A DNA stretch of 64,000 bases from [Ruminococcus] lactaris ATCC 29176 (GCF_025152405.1 NZ_CP102292.1:1240001-1304000); one strand, 5' to 3'; shown: positions 9,066-18,421, counted from the first letter of the stretch. Numbers and translations: made by a program. The notes: generated by a model not told the origin, from the letters alone.

Positions 9066-10343
9066 TTAGCCAAGCTTTCTGCCACCATTCTTTGTTGGTA
9101 TATCATCCTTCAACCCCATGTGTCTAAACTCTTCATTTGCCTCTGCCTGCTTCTTAGCAAGCTTCTCTACTTCTTCTATCGCATCATCCAATTTAAGATG
9201 TGTATAGGTATTGAGAGTGACACTGATATCCGAATGTCCCATCAGATATTGAAGCACTTTAGGATTCATTCCGGACTTAGCCATATTAGAGCAATACGTA
9301 TGTCTGCAAACGTGTGGTGTGATCTTTGGAAGCTGAATGCGATAAATGCGATTATACTTTTGCACTGCATGCTGAAAATATTTCTCCCAGTGCATGGCCA
9401 CCATCGGCTTACCATCCTTGTCAAAGCAAAGAAATCCGGAATAACCATCAATCATGGGCTCCACCTTAAGCTTAGGTCTCGCCTTGATAATATTTTGAAA
9501 GCACTCATACACATCATCCTGCATCGGAATCACTCTGGTACCGGCGTAGGTTTTTGTTGTATCAATGTAAACCAACGTCCCGGTCTTCTGAAGCTGATGA
9601 TCGATATTGATGGTTCTATTTTCCATGTCCAGATCCTTCAGCGTCAAACCTGTAAATTCCGAAATACGCATCCCCGTTTTAAACAGAATATACATACCAT
9701 CATAATACTTACAATAGTGCGCATCATTTTTAATAAATTCAAGAAAGGTTTTTTCTTGTTTCTTTGTAATGGCCTCACGAGTGACCGCGTCATTTACCAG
9801 TACAGTTGCAAGCTGAAATTCAAAAGGATTCTTCCTTAATATATCATCATCAACTGCCAATTGGAATGCAGGTCTCACAACACCTCTGATAGAGTGAATT
9901 GCTGAATAGCTTTTCCTATCTACCTGCTGTAATTTGATGAGCCATTCTTTTGCATCGGATAATCTTACTTTATCGATTCTCCTCTCTCCGAATGGATCCT
10001 TCTCAAGCAGATTCATCACTGTTCCATAGCCTGCTCTGGTTGTATGCTTAACGCCTGTCTTTGTCGCAATGTACTTGCTGACTAATTGACTAACCGTTAA
10101 GCCACCTCCATCAGGAACAATCATATCATCCAGATCTCTGTTGATAAGCTTCTCCTGGTCTCGTAAAGGTGCATTATCTTTTTTTCCGTATGGAACGCTA
10201 TCTGTCGCCACCAATCTCCAGCTGTAAACTGATTTACGCTTTCCATTGGCATCAATATATCTATATTTATAGCGTCCATCCGCTTCCTGGCTCTCTCCTG
10301 TGCGAAGAATGCGATTCTTACTATCGCGCCTCTTTTCGCTCAT
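9066..10343 (-). CDS. int: Tn916-type tyrosine integrase
   Basis: Site-specific recombinase that inserts and excises the element. The C-terminal catalytic domain shows R226 (TGMRISEF), H344-x-x-R347 (HVCRHTY), H370 (LMGHSD) and the nucleophile Y380 (NTYTH). The N-terminal ~75 residues (GRYKYRYIDANGKRKSVYSW) resemble the arm-binding domain of the Tn916 integrase family. 425 aa. AAAGGAGA precedes the start. Downstream lies the TGGTCTAAA repeat region; upstream is xis, as in Tn916-like elements. Confidence 0.95.
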   Translation of the reverse strand: MSEKRRDSKNRILRTGESQEADGRYKYRYIDANGKRKSVYSWRLVATDSVPYGKKDNAPLRDQEKLINRDLDDMIVPDGGGLTVSQLVSKYIATKTGVKHTTRAGYGTVMNLLEKDPFGERRIDKVRLSDAKEWLIKLQQVDRKSYSAIHSIRGVVRPAFQLAVDDDILRKNPFEFQLATVLVNDAVTREAITKKQEKTFLEFIKNDAHYCKYYDGMYILFKTGMRISEFTGLTLKDLDMENRTINIDHQLQKTGTLVYIDTTKTYAGTRVIPMQDDVYECFQNIIKARPKLKVEPMIDGYSGFLCFDKDGKPMVAMHWEKYFQHAVQKYNRIYRIQLPKITPHVCRHTYCSNMAKSGMNPKVLQYLMGHSDISVTLNTYTHLKLDDAIEEVEKLAKKQAEANEEFRHMGLKDDIPTKNGGRKLG

Positions 10344-10371
10344 TGAACATCGTCTCCTTTCAAAATCGAGG

Positions 10372-10445
10372 GAGCCAAGTACATGATATTCATTTACATA
10401 GTATGTATCCGACTATGTAAAATAATACTACCACATCCCTGGCTC
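10372..10445. promoter_or_regulatory. Long imperfect palindrome between xis and int
   Basis: A perfect inner inverted repeat TTTACATAGT (10393-10402) / ACTATGTAAA (10412-10421) is framed by GAGCCA (10372-10377) and TGGCTC (10440-10445), with partly matching sequence between. It may be a terminator/attenuator separating xis from int or a recombinase or repressor site. Confidence 0.55.
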
Positions 10446-10479
10446 TTTTGCTACTAAAATTTTTATAAATTTCTGTAAA

Positions 10480-10695
10480 CTAAATCACATTCATCTGACT
10501 GTCCATGTACTTCTCAAACTGCTCCCGTTTGATCAATGCTCGGTTCCCATTCCAAAGGACAAAATCCTCATCTGAATGCTCCTGCACAAACAGCTTCAGC
10601 TTCTTGTATCCGATTCCGAAATACTCCGATGCTTCATTTAATGTCAATGTGTACTTCTGCCACCAAGGCAGCTCTTTCTTTTCGTTACCGCTCAT
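10480..10695 (-). CDS. xis: Excisionase (Tn916 Xis-like)
   Basis: Small basic winged-helix protein (71 aa) that redirects the integrase to excision. The pattern LTLNEASEYFGIGYKKLKLF followed by a strand ending in NRALIKREQFEKYM is characteristic of Tn916-type excisionases. GGAAAGGAGACG lies just upstream of the ATG. Sits immediately upstream of int on the same strand. Confidence 0.88.
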   Translation of the reverse strand: MSGNEKKELPWWQKYTLTLNEASEYFGIGYKKLKLFVQEHSDEDFVLWNGNRALIKREQFEKYMDSQMNVI

Positions 10696-10942
10696 CTCAG
10701 GTGCGTCTCCTTTCCAATCCGGTTCCGTCCCGGAACCTTTCTATCTTCCTAAGCGCCTTTTGACGAGATAATTCCGGTAAATGCTGAAAAAAGATTAAAA
10801 AGCCTGTATATATCTGAATTGAATCAAATAAATCTTGGGTACCCTAATACATGAATAATCACAAAAGGCAAGAGTTTTAGTACAAATATCTTTGCTTTAT
10901 ATTTAATTTCAGTAATTATTTTTCTTATTCAGCTTATAAAAC

Positions 10943-10971
10943 TTGATTTTTCCATTTATTAAGCATATAAT
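10943..10971 (+). promoter_or_regulatory. Promoter of the AbiL-like cassette
   Basis: TTGATT (10943-10948), 17-nt spacer, TATAAT (10966-10971). GGAAAGGAGG follows at about 10979-10988 and the start codon at 10998. The rest of the AT-rich gap 10696-10942 shows nothing else I can support. Confidence 0.8.
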
Positions 10972-10997
10972 ATCCTTAGGAAAGGAGGATACAAATC

Positions 10998-12200
10998 ATG
11001 TTATGCCAGTTTTCATTTCAGAATTTTAAGTCTTACAAAGGAGAAACAACCTTAGATTTTCAGGCAGCCACGCTTCCTGAATTCAAAGAAACATTGATCA
11101 CAGAAGAAAAGGCAACTGACCTGTTACCTGTAAGTGTTATATATGGACCAAACGGAGGTGGTAAGTCTAACCTTCTCCAGGCTCTTTCATGCGTAATTTC
11201 CACTATCGTAAAGCCTGTACATGAACTGGAAAAGAACCGACAGAATCTCATCCTTCAGCAAAAGGTTGATGCAGTACCATTCCTATTCGACCAGGATTCA
11301 GCAAACGAACCCACAGAGTTCCGTATGTTCTTTAGAATTGCAAAAAATGAGTATTGCTACTACATCTCTCTCAAAAACGACGAGATCATTTCAGAATCAT
11401 TATACCGTAAGTCAATCACCGGCAAGAAATCTGCCACCATCTTTGAGCGCGAAACTGACAATATCACACTTGGTCCTTCTATAAATAAGAAAAGTATCAA
11501 TACAAGTGTCAATCCAAAGATGCCATATCTCTCCTTCCTTGCCATCAACTATGACATTTCGGTTATCAGTGAAGTCATGACCTGGTTCGAGAGCTGCATT
11601 ATCCGTAGCTATGCAAATCCAATAGTCGAGCATCAGATCATGCTTGCAAAGGATGCACCTTACAAGGAGCAGTTTATTCGTGCCTTAAATGACATGGACA
11701 TTGATATTACAGACTACCGCTATGACGAAGATAGTCATCAGCTTTTCATGAAGAGAAACTTAGGCACTGCAGAATACGAGCTTCCATTCTCTGAAGAATC
11801 CGATGGAACAAGAAAGCTCATTGCTGCTCTTCCGGTTATTCTTCTCGCACTTCGCGAAGGACGTATGGTGATCATTGATGAATTAGATGCAAAGCTCCAT
11901 CCAAAACTTTTAAAGTATGTAATTTCCTTATTTAAAAATAAGGAAATTAATCAATATGGTGCTCAGCTTCTGTTTACCTCTCATGATATGTATACTTTAA
12001 AGAATACTGTGTTCCGCCGTGATGAGATTTGGTTCGCTGCGGAGAATAATGCACATGAGAGTGAAATCTATTCTCTCCACGAAATCCGTGGTGAGGATAA
12101 TGACAGAATCAAGAATACCGCAGCTTACGACAAGCAATATCTGGAGGGACGCTACGGAGCAGATCCATATCTATCCAATATGCTTGGAGGTGAATTTTAA
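10998..12200 (+). CDS. abiLi: AAA-family ATPase, AbiLi-like abortive-infection component
   Basis: OLD/Rlo-like ATPase: N-terminal FSFQNFKSYKGETTLDF, Walker A GPNGGGKS at residues ~50-57, an ABC-like FSEESDGTRK signature near 265, and Walker B VIIDELDAKLHP near 290. No TOPRIM domain follows; this is supplied by the next gene, which starts on its stop codon (TAATG). In two-gene AbiL and the related PARIS systems the ATPase senses or holds a toxic nuclease. Own promoter, opposite in direction to the phage genes: a defence cassette at the integrase end. Confidence 0.85.
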   Translation: MLCQFSFQNFKSYKGETTLDFQAATLPEFKETLITEEKATDLLPVSVIYGPNGGGKSNLLQALSCVISTIVKPVHELEKNRQNLILQQKVDAVPFLFDQDSANEPTEFRMFFRIAKNEYCYYISLKNDEIISESLYRKSITGKKSATIFERETDNITLGPSINKKSINTSVNPKMPYLSFLAINYDISVISEVMTWFESCIIRSYANPIVEHQIMLAKDAPYKEQFIRALNDMDIDITDYRYDEDSHQLFMKRNLGTAEYELPFSEESDGTRKLIAALPVILLALREGRMVIIDELDAKLHPKLLKYVISLFKNKEINQYGAQLLFTSHDMYTLKNTVFRRDEIWFAAENNAHESEIYSLHEIRGEDNDRIKNTAAYDKQYLEGRYGADPYLSNMLGGEF

Positions 12201-12871
12201 TGAGCCTAAAACCACCAAAAAAAAGCGACCTTGACAAAAGTTGGATGAAAGCCAGACGTGACAAGCCAAAGAAAATTCAACCGGAATATCATCTCATCAT
12301 AACCGAGGGAACAGACACCGAACCAGCATACTTCGGAGCCATGAGAGATATCATCAACAGCACCTACTCTGACCGTATTCAGCTTGGGGTCCACGGTGCC
12401 GGTGATAATACACTAAGCCTTTTTCAAAAGGCAAAAAACATGGCAGCATCCTCGGCCAATGGATATAAGCATGTATGGGTTGTATACGACACTGATGATT
12501 TTCCAGCTGACCATATCAATAAAACTGCAGAGCTTTGTGTTTCTGAATCAACCGAAGAGACCACCTATCATGCCATCTGGTCAAACCAATGCATAGAATT
12601 ATGGTTCCTGCTGCATTTCAGTTTCATGCAGTCCGATCTTCACAGAACATCCTACTGGCCAAAGCTCACGGAAATGCTTACCTCTCTCGGAGTTGGTGAA
12701 TATGTAAAAAATCGTACCGACATGTACCAAATTCTCCTACCATACATGGATGCCGCTATTGCAAATGCAGAAAAGCTTGACAAAATCAATAAAGGTAAAC
12801 TACCGTCAGCTTCTGCTCCCGGAACAAAAGTATATGAACTCGTAAAAAAGTTAAAACCTTATCTATCTTAA
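12200..12871 (+). CDS. abiLii: RloB-like TOPRIM-type protein, AbiLii-like effector
   Basis: RloB family (223 aa). The N-terminal HLIITEGTDTEPAYF has the glutamate and strand pattern of a TOPRIM-like nuclease fold, and VWVVYDTDDF near residue 95 supplies the acidic pair. The basic N-terminal tail and C-terminal helical region match RloB proteins. Co-translated with the ATPase at 10998 (one-base stop/start overlap), which supports a two-component AbiL system. Expected to act as the growth-arresting nuclease; the actual target is unknown. Confidence 0.82.
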   Translation: MSLKPPKKSDLDKSWMKARRDKPKKIQPEYHLIITEGTDTEPAYFGAMRDIINSTYSDRIQLGVHGAGDNTLSLFQKAKNMAASSANGYKHVWVVYDTDDFPADHINKTAELCVSESTEETTYHAIWSNQCIELWFLLHFSFMQSDLHRTSYWPKLTEMLTSLGVGEYVKNRTDMYQILLPYMDAAIANAEKLDKINKGKLPSASAPGTKVYELVKKLKPYLS

Positions 12872-12874
12872 AAC

Positions 12875-12911
12875 AAAGCCTGCCGGAACACATATCATTC
12901 CCGCAGGCTTT
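12875..12911. terminator. Terminator shared by the AbiL cassette and the endolysin gene
   Basis: AAAGCCTGC (12875-12883) pairs with GCAGGCTTT (12903-12911), with T- and A-rich flanks, between two convergent genes. Confidence 0.75.
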
Positions 12912-12928
12912 TCCTATGCCTTATACAA

Positions 12929-14431
12929 TCACTCTCTCTTCCCAAAATCCAAATTAATCCATCCAGCCCCGGACTTCAGTTTTCCCCATCCTTTCGCAGC
13001 ATCCTTACCATTTTTCACTTCTACAATAGTAAACACGCCAACTCCGGTAAACTTCCCGGTCTTCGCTGTATCCGTTCCCGCGCCTTTCCTGATATTCAGA
13101 TCTGGAACACTAACCTTCACTGTAAATGGACAGTCCACATTACTCATTCCGCCTGCAGTTTCTAACATTACTTCCGGATACATCTGCTTTCCATTCCAGT
13201 CATAAATTTTATAGCCCGGATGCTTGTCAGCCATCGCCTTCGCATTATCAAATACGGAATACGCACCAAGCTGTGAAGCTACATCTCCCCAGTTCTTTCT
13301 TACCCTGTAATACTTAATCACATCCGAAGTCTCAGCGGTCACATCATACTGCGTCAGTTTCCATTTCTCTATAATACTGTAGAGTTTTTCCACATAAGTA
13401 AGACTGGTAGCATAACCACCGTCCTTAATGATCTGCACTGCCTTCTTATAATCTGAGCATCCTTTCAGCCCATCATATCGGAACTTCTCTCCATTCTTAG
13501 CGCCGAGCAGATAAGCACTGTGATCCGCAATGGAATCATCCACATTCGGATATTTTCTGAATTCTGCTGTGACTGTCACATAACTTCCATCTGCCTTCTG
13601 CTCCTGTGTCTTCTTTTTATAAATGCTCACACCATCCCAAACCGAACCACTCCAGGTATTGCCGGAAAGTGACTTCTTCATTCCAAAACAGTTATTGGCT
13701 CCCAACGCAAGCTCACTCTTTCCATAACCGCTCTCCAGAATAAACTGGGCCATAGACACCGAAGCAAGAATCCCTGATTTTTTCTGATCTGCGGTAAACA
13801 GGGGACCAACCTTTGCAAGCACCTGTTCTTCTGTCAGTCCCTGAAATTCCCCGGCCTGCATCCCTGATGGAATCACTTCCACATTTCCGCTGCCAAGTCT
13901 TGAAGTAACCTTCGCAGCCAGATCTCCCAGTCTCGCATAAAGCCAGTCTCCAGGACAGCTCTTATTCGCAAACCACCGGTGTACGGTAATGAGCATTTCA
14001 TCCGCCTTCGGCTGATAATTCAGAGACTTATTTTTATCACCAAACCAGAGTAGTTTTTTCTTTCCATTTCTTCTGCAGATATCCTCACACAGATCGACCA
14101 GACGCTCATAAACCACCTGATGCATAACATACGGTTCCGCCTTGTCAGAAGCACACTCAATCGTCACTGCCCTCTGATCATTCGCATTACTGGACGTACA
14201 CCAAGAGCGATTCTTCTCTTCCACATACAATCCGATCCGGCCATTCTTATCAATTCCATAATTCGAAGAAGCCTTGGTAGAAGATTTATGAAACCAGTCC
14301 CCCAGACCTTCTGCTGTACACTGACCTACTACACAGTGCGGTGATATTCTGTCAATCCGCTCCGTTCTCAGTCCGGAATGGTTCGGACTGAGCAACGTAT
14401 ACGCCACCAAAGAACTATTACTGTATCCCAT
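12929..14431 (-). CDS. Endolysin: amidase plus glucosaminidase plus SH3-like domain
   Basis: Dual-activity cell wall hydrolase of about 500 aa. Residues ~5-180 are an Amidase_2 domain (NHSGLRTERIDRISPHCVVG, with later WF and HRW zinc/substrate features). Residues ~200-375 are a FlgJ-like glucosaminidase (SVSMAQFILESGYGKSELA, NNCFGMK). A central ~60-residue link and a C-terminal bacterial SH3 domain (VPDLNIRKGAG to WINLDFG) bind the wall. The ATG at 14431 has better spacing from GAAGGTGA than the upstream ATG at 14437. Coupled to the holin gene. Confidence 0.92.
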   Translation of the reverse strand: MGYSNSSLVAYTLLSPNHSGLRTERIDRISPHCVVGQCTAEGLGDWFHKSSTKASSNYGIDKNGRIGLYVEEKNRSWCTSSNANDQRAVTIECASDKAEPYVMHQVVYERLVDLCEDICRRNGKKKLLWFGDKNKSLNYQPKADEMLITVHRWFANKSCPGDWLYARLGDLAAKVTSRLGSGNVEVIPSGMQAGEFQGLTEEQVLAKVGPLFTADQKKSGILASVSMAQFILESGYGKSELALGANNCFGMKKSLSGNTWSGSVWDGVSIYKKKTQEQKADGSYVTVTAEFRKYPNVDDSIADHSAYLLGAKNGEKFRYDGLKGCSDYKKAVQIIKDGGYATSLTYVEKLYSIIEKWKLTQYDVTAETSDVIKYYRVRKNWGDVASQLGAYSVFDNAKAMADKHPGYKIYDWNGKQMYPEVMLETAGGMSNVDCPFTVKVSVPDLNIRKGAGTDTAKTGKFTGVGVFTIVEVKNGKDAAKGWGKLKSGAGWINLDFGKRE

Positions 14432-14433
14432 AA

Positions 14434-14877
14434 TCATTCACCTTCTTCCTCATCCTCTGATACATCATCCGAGTCTCCCTCACTTTTGTCATGCAGCTGT
14501 TCCAGCACATCCTTCATCTTCTGCGGGATCGGCAGTCCCAAATGCCCTGCATTCTCCAGCAGGCTCACACCCTCATTGGAAATATAGAAAAAGATCACTG
14601 CTGTCCTCAGCACAGATCCGTTCCCGATCACGGACACATCCAGAATATTCGCCATTCCTACCAGTAAAAAGATCAGCACCTTCCTGCAGATCCCCCGGAA
14701 TCCCACCTCACTGGAAAGCGTATGATCCGCAAAAGCACACATCACCCCGGTCAGGTAATCGATCACCACAAAAGCAATCAGGGCATACAGAAGCCCGTCA
14801 CAGCCTCCCATAAACCAGCCCAGCCATCCGCCTACAGCCATAAAAACCATCTGAATAAAATTCCAAAATTCCTTCAT
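14434..14877 (-). CDS. Phage holin
   Basis: Small membrane protein that permits endolysin release. Two or three hydrophobic segments (about residues 8-25, 29-47 and 66-82), the ALIAFVVIDYLTGV stretch typical of the phage_holin_4 family, and a very acidic C-terminal tail. 147 aa. Its stop overlaps the upstream ATG of the endolysin, so the two form a lysis pair. Confidence 0.9.
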   Translation of the reverse strand: MKEFWNFIQMVFMAVGGWLGWFMGGCDGLLYALIAFVVIDYLTGVMCAFADHTLSSEVGFRGICRKVLIFLLVGMANILDVSVIGNGSVLRTAVIFFYISNEGVSLLENAGHLGLPIPQKMKDVLEQLHDKSEGDSDDVSEDEEEGE

Positions 14878-14969
14878 GCCAGAATCCTCCTCCCATGAAA
14901 AAAGCAGCCCCCATTTCTGAGAACTGCCGTAAATAAGTTTTCTATCTTCATGCCTTGCGGCAGAAAGAC

Positions 14970-15605
14970 CTACATTGTTTCCTCCGTCAGCGTATACGTG
15001 ATCTTCATGGTCTTGTCCGTATTCTTCACCACTGCTGACGAAAGATTATTGATACTTGCCAAATAAGGCGTCAGAAGGTAAGCACACCTGTGCTCCTTCC
15101 CGTAACTGCCGCCCCACATAAACACAAAGTTCTTATACTGGAACAAAGGTGTTGCCATGACTTCAAACCTTGCGCTCCCCTGCGTCTTGATCACCCTGTC
15201 ATCCGCCGTGATCTGGAAATCCCCTGCCACGATCATGTCCCCGAGAAGTGTCATATACACCTCACAGGAACCGGCCTCCCCAATGGATTTCAGCTTGGAA
15301 GTAAAGCCCAGCGGAATCAGCGTCACATCCGCTGAATTTGCAACATTGATCTTATAAACTCCCTTCTTATCATAAGAAGGCACATACAGATACCCCTTCC
15401 TCACACAGCATTTTACATTCCGCTCCGGATAGGAACCGTCCTTTGCCCTTGTGCCCACTTCCGAAAGCTTCGCCTTGGACAGTGTCCAGCTTCCTTCCGT
15501 AAAGGAATAATCCTTTTTGGAGATCCGGATCCACACCATCTTCGCATCCCCGGAAGAATTCGGCTCATTAGAAAATCCATACCAGTATCCGTCATGCCCG
15601 TCCAT
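14970..15605 (-). CDS. Tail fibre/appendage protein, C-terminal part (probably frameshifted)
   Basis: A 211-aa reading frame with no family I can name; beta-rich, with YLYVPSYDKKGVYKINV and a closing TMKITYTLTEE. It starts inside the end of the preceding frame (15592-16371) and has no good ribosome site. At a run of five G on the minus strand (15611-15615), removing one G would join the two frames through ...DYTKYGEFMDGHDGYW into a single protein of about 470 aa. Thus it is probably the distal half of one fibre protein broken by a single-base change, or switched on and off by the tract. Confidence 0.7.
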   Translation of the reverse strand: MDGHDGYWYGFSNEPNSSGDAKMVWIRISKKDYSFTEGSWTLSKAKLSEVGTRAKDGSYPERNVKCCVRKGYLYVPSYDKKGVYKINVANSADVTLIPLGFTSKLKSIGEAGSCEVYMTLLGDMIVAGDFQITADDRVIKTQGSARFEVMATPLFQYKNFVFMWGGSYGKEHRCAYLLTPYLASINNLSSAVVKNTDKTMKITYTLTEETM

Positions 15606-16371
15606 AAATTCCCCCGTACTTCGTATAATCCCCCAGGAACGTAAAACTTTCCGTTGTCAGTGTCTGTTCCTCCAGTACGGTATAAGTGGTATCATCCAGT
15701 TTCTCATTCAGCCCGATATTAAACACCGGAATCCGGATCTTCGTAATGGTCACACTGGAAGTCCCAAAGGTGATGGAATACAACAGGTTCTTTTCAAAAT
15801 CCAGCTCCACTGCCTCAAACAGTGTCATCTGCCTCGCCTTCGGGATATCCCCGATATCCACCTTTTTCAGAAGCAGAAATGTGCTGGCATCCCCTGCCGC
15901 ACTGCCAAAAGCATTCTGCCCGCCCAGGGCACTGGTCAGTGCCACCGCCGCAATATTCCCATTCCCCTGGCTGGGAGTAAACTCCCACACAAACTTATAT
16001 CCATTGTCCAGCTTCTTGCTCTCTGTCTGGTTCAGGCTTCCCCTCGCCACATTGGAACCGGAATTAACATTGTTGGAAGCATAGGCCACCGGCAGGTTCT
16101 TCCCCTGCTCGTAAATATGGTCCGCCTTTTCTTCCAGCACTGCCGGAAACAGCAGGATCCCGCCGATCATGTTCGGGCAGATGGGAAGCAGCGTCCCGTT
16201 CCACAGAACAGAACTGTCATACTCCCCGCTGGCTTTCAGATAAATCCCCATGGGATTCAGCCCCAGAATGTTATTCACCGCCTCCGTAATCATGTTCGTC
16301 TCCTGCACGGTTTCCACCGCACCTGTATTCGTATCGGTCAGTTCAATGACCATTTCACCTTTCAACTTCAT
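15592..16371 (-). CDS. Tail fibre/appendage protein, N-terminal part
   Basis: 259-aa phage structural protein. The start (VIELTDTNTGAVETVQETNMIT) and internal GIYLKASG and NIAAVALTS segments recall baseplate or fibre proteins of Firmicutes siphophages. The start at 16371 overlaps the stop of the upstream tail gene (TGATG) with GGAGGG before it. The frame ends early at 15592 after ...DYTKYGGIYGRA; see the neighbouring entry for the probable frameshift. Role in host binding is inferred from position between tail and lysis genes. Confidence 0.72.
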   Translation of the reverse strand: MKLKGEMVIELTDTNTGAVETVQETNMITEAVNNILGLNPMGIYLKASGEYDSSVLWNGTLLPICPNMIGGILLFPAVLEEKADHIYEQGKNLPVAYASNNVNSGSNVARGSLNQTESKKLDNGYKFVWEFTPSQGNGNIAAVALTSALGGQNAFGSAAGDASTFLLLKKVDIGDIPKARQMTLFEAVELDFEKNLLYSITFGTSSVTITKIRIPVFNIGLNEKLDDTTYTVLEEQTLTTESFTFLGDYTKYGGIYGRA

Positions 16372-18365
16372 CACACACCCTCCATTTCTACCGGCCTGCA
16401 GAAACCGCTGATTCCCGCTCTCTCAGCAAAATACACCTCAAAGCCTCTGTTCACCGTTTCCTTCATCTGCATGGACAGTTCTTCCCGGAATCCATTTACA
16501 TCCAGTCCTCCGCCAATGGCAAATCTCGTGGTATAATCTTCCACCTCAAGCTTTCCATCCCAGGCTTCCCCAACCGCCATTGCCTGTCCGCTGACAGAAG
16601 CAATGCAGTCTCCCACATCAACCGTCCCGCTGCCATTCTCCATCCAGAGATACACATTGAACGTATTCGTATAATTGGCAACGATCTTCTCAATGGGATA
16701 ATACAGCGACAAAATATGTTTCCCGGAATGCCAGGTCTCCACCGGACAGTGCTCCACAATCTCCTCATTATTAAATTCAAAGGCCACATGGCAGACCGCC
16801 TGTCCGTCCTCCTGCCACTTCACCGGCAGGCTCACATCCACAGCAACCTCCGAACCACTCCCAGATCCAGATCCGGAATCTGATCCACCAGAGACAGCAT
16901 CCGTACTCCCTGTATTCTCATTCCCGGAAGTATTTCCAGCCCCATTCCCAGTCACATCATTTTCAGAACTTCCTGCATCCGATGCCTCCCCGGTTCCATC
17001 AGAACCACCCGTACCACTTCCAGTTCCGCCGCTTCCGCCCGGAAACGGAATCACCACAGTCCCAGAAGCCTCCGCAGACCGTTCCACCGGATCCGCAGCC
17101 ACATCCACAACAACCTGTGCAAAAAACTGCATATGGTTTTCCTCAGAAGAAGCAAACTGGATACTGATCAGCTTCACCCTGGTCTGCCCGATCTCATGCA
17201 CGGAAGCATTGGTAAATGTATGGATCCCGATCTTCCCAGTCTTCGCATTGTCTTCAATCTGGTTCAGCAGCCCTGAAATATTCTTGTCATTCCTTGACTT
17301 TGCCTGAGCCAGCCTCGGGTTCTTCCCCACACATTTCAGGCTCTGCTTTCCCCCGATCTTCTGCCTGATGGAAGTGATACAGGTGATCTGTCCCTCATCC
17401 GCCTGTCCTCCCGCAAATGTCAGCACATCCCCCGGATCCAGAGCAGGGTTCCCAATGGTATCCGAGTCAAAAGGCACATACCGGATCACAGACAGATCTG
17501 CCAGGATATTCCTGCACAGCATCTCCCTGGTTTCCTCCAGCCCAAACTGCAGAAGCGGGTTCACTCCCAGATTCATGGTCAGCCCATTATCCGGATCCAG
17601 AGCATAATACTCTGCAATCTGCGTCTGCTTGTTGGTAGAACTCACTGCCGTATACCTGGTAATAAAATCCGAAAAGCTGGAAGAAAACCGGTGCCTCTGC
17701 TCCACCTTCATCACAGGGTCCTTCCCGTATTTTCTCAGTTCCAGCTTCCCCTCCCTGTTGATAATAAAGAAACCTCCCAGAACCTGTGCCACATAAAACA
17801 GCACGTCCCGGCAGGTCTCAATATCATTTTCAGTATAAACAGAAAGCGTCACCCCGCCATTCGGCATGGCATCAATCTCCGCCCTCTTATTCGCAAACTC
17901 CACCTTGCATCTCTTACAGCACAAAGCAATAAAATCATAAGCAGTCCCCACAGTCTCAAACCCGTTGAAACTCTTATCAAACCGCAGCATAAAATCATAC
18001 GCTTTCAGTTCCAGACACTTCGCCAGACGGTTCGCCTCGCTGACCTCAAAAACTCCCATCGGCACATCTTCCACCGAACCATCCGCCAGCACCAGATGAA
18101 ACACCAGCGTCACCTGAGCATCCTCCAGCGTGTACCTGTCAATATCACTCAGAAGCGTGATCCCCATCTCCGCCGCATACACCGTCCCCAGCTCAATCTC
18201 CGTACTCCCGCAGCACTGTCTGGAAATATACCCGGAACCCTTCACAATCTCCTTCGCCCCGAACTCATACGTCATTCCGCCCTTGGTAACGATCGTACCC
18301 GTCCAGAAATATTTTCTTGTATTACTCCTGACTGCCCTCAGAAAAGTATCCGACACAGGATACAT
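16371..18365 (-). CDS. Tail/baseplate protein with DUF5048-like region
   Basis: 664 aa from an ATG preceded by GGAGGTGG; a longer frame starting at 18443 would run through the terminator at 18389-18421. The N-terminal half (residues ~20-400) matches siphophage tail-associated proteins of the DUF5048 kind, carrying several distinct beta segments and a CKRCKVEF pair of cysteines. A Gly/Ser/Thr/Asn/Asp linker spans roughly residues 445-515, followed by a beta-rich C-terminal domain. Position between tail genes and fibre suggests a tail-tip or baseplate hub role (inference). Confidence 0.75.
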   Translation of the reverse strand: MYPVSDTFLRAVRSNTRKYFWTGTIVTKGGMTYEFGAKEIVKGSGYISRQCCGSTEIELGTVYAAEMGITLLSDIDRYTLEDAQVTLVFHLVLADGSVEDVPMGVFEVSEANRLAKCLELKAYDFMLRFDKSFNGFETVGTAYDFIALCCKRCKVEFANKRAEIDAMPNGGVTLSVYTENDIETCRDVLFYVAQVLGGFFIINREGKLELRKYGKDPVMKVEQRHRFSSSFSDFITRYTAVSSTNKQTQIAEYYALDPDNGLTMNLGVNPLLQFGLEETREMLCRNILADLSVIRYVPFDSDTIGNPALDPGDVLTFAGGQADEGQITCITSIRQKIGGKQSLKCVGKNPRLAQAKSRNDKNISGLLNQIEDNAKTGKIGIHTFTNASVHEIGQTRVKLISIQFASSEENHMQFFAQVVVDVAADPVERSAEASGTVVIPFPGGSGGTGSGTGGSDGTGEASDAGSSENDVTGNGAGNTSGNENTGSTDAVSGGSDSGSGSGSGSEVAVDVSLPVKWQEDGQAVCHVAFEFNNEEIVEHCPVETWHSGKHILSLYYPIEKIVANYTNTFNVYLWMENGSGTVDVGDCIASVSGQAMAVGEAWDGKLEVEDYTTRFAIGGGLDVNGFREELSMQMKETVNRGFEVYFAERAGISGFCRPVEMEGV

Positions 18366-18388
18366 CCCGCCACCTCCATTTTCCCACG

Positions 18389-18421
18389 AAAAAAGCACCA
18401 GCCAACTAGGTGACTGATGCT
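18389..18421 (-). terminator. Terminator of the peptidase E cassette
   Basis: On the minus strand AGCATCAGTC pairs over 10 bp (with G-U pairs) with GGCTGGTGCT, directly followed by TTTTTT. It lies just after the pepE gene and before the next tail gene. Confidence 0.8.

Noticed and set aside
15517-16536. Plus-strand 339-codon frame opposite tail fibre genes
   Set aside because: Covers two well-supported minus-strand genes and reads as a mirror of their codons; no start signal.
17691-18413. Plus-strand 240-codon frame opposite the DUF5048-like tail gene
   Set aside because: His/Arg/Leu-rich shadow with no domain, crosses the pepE terminator.
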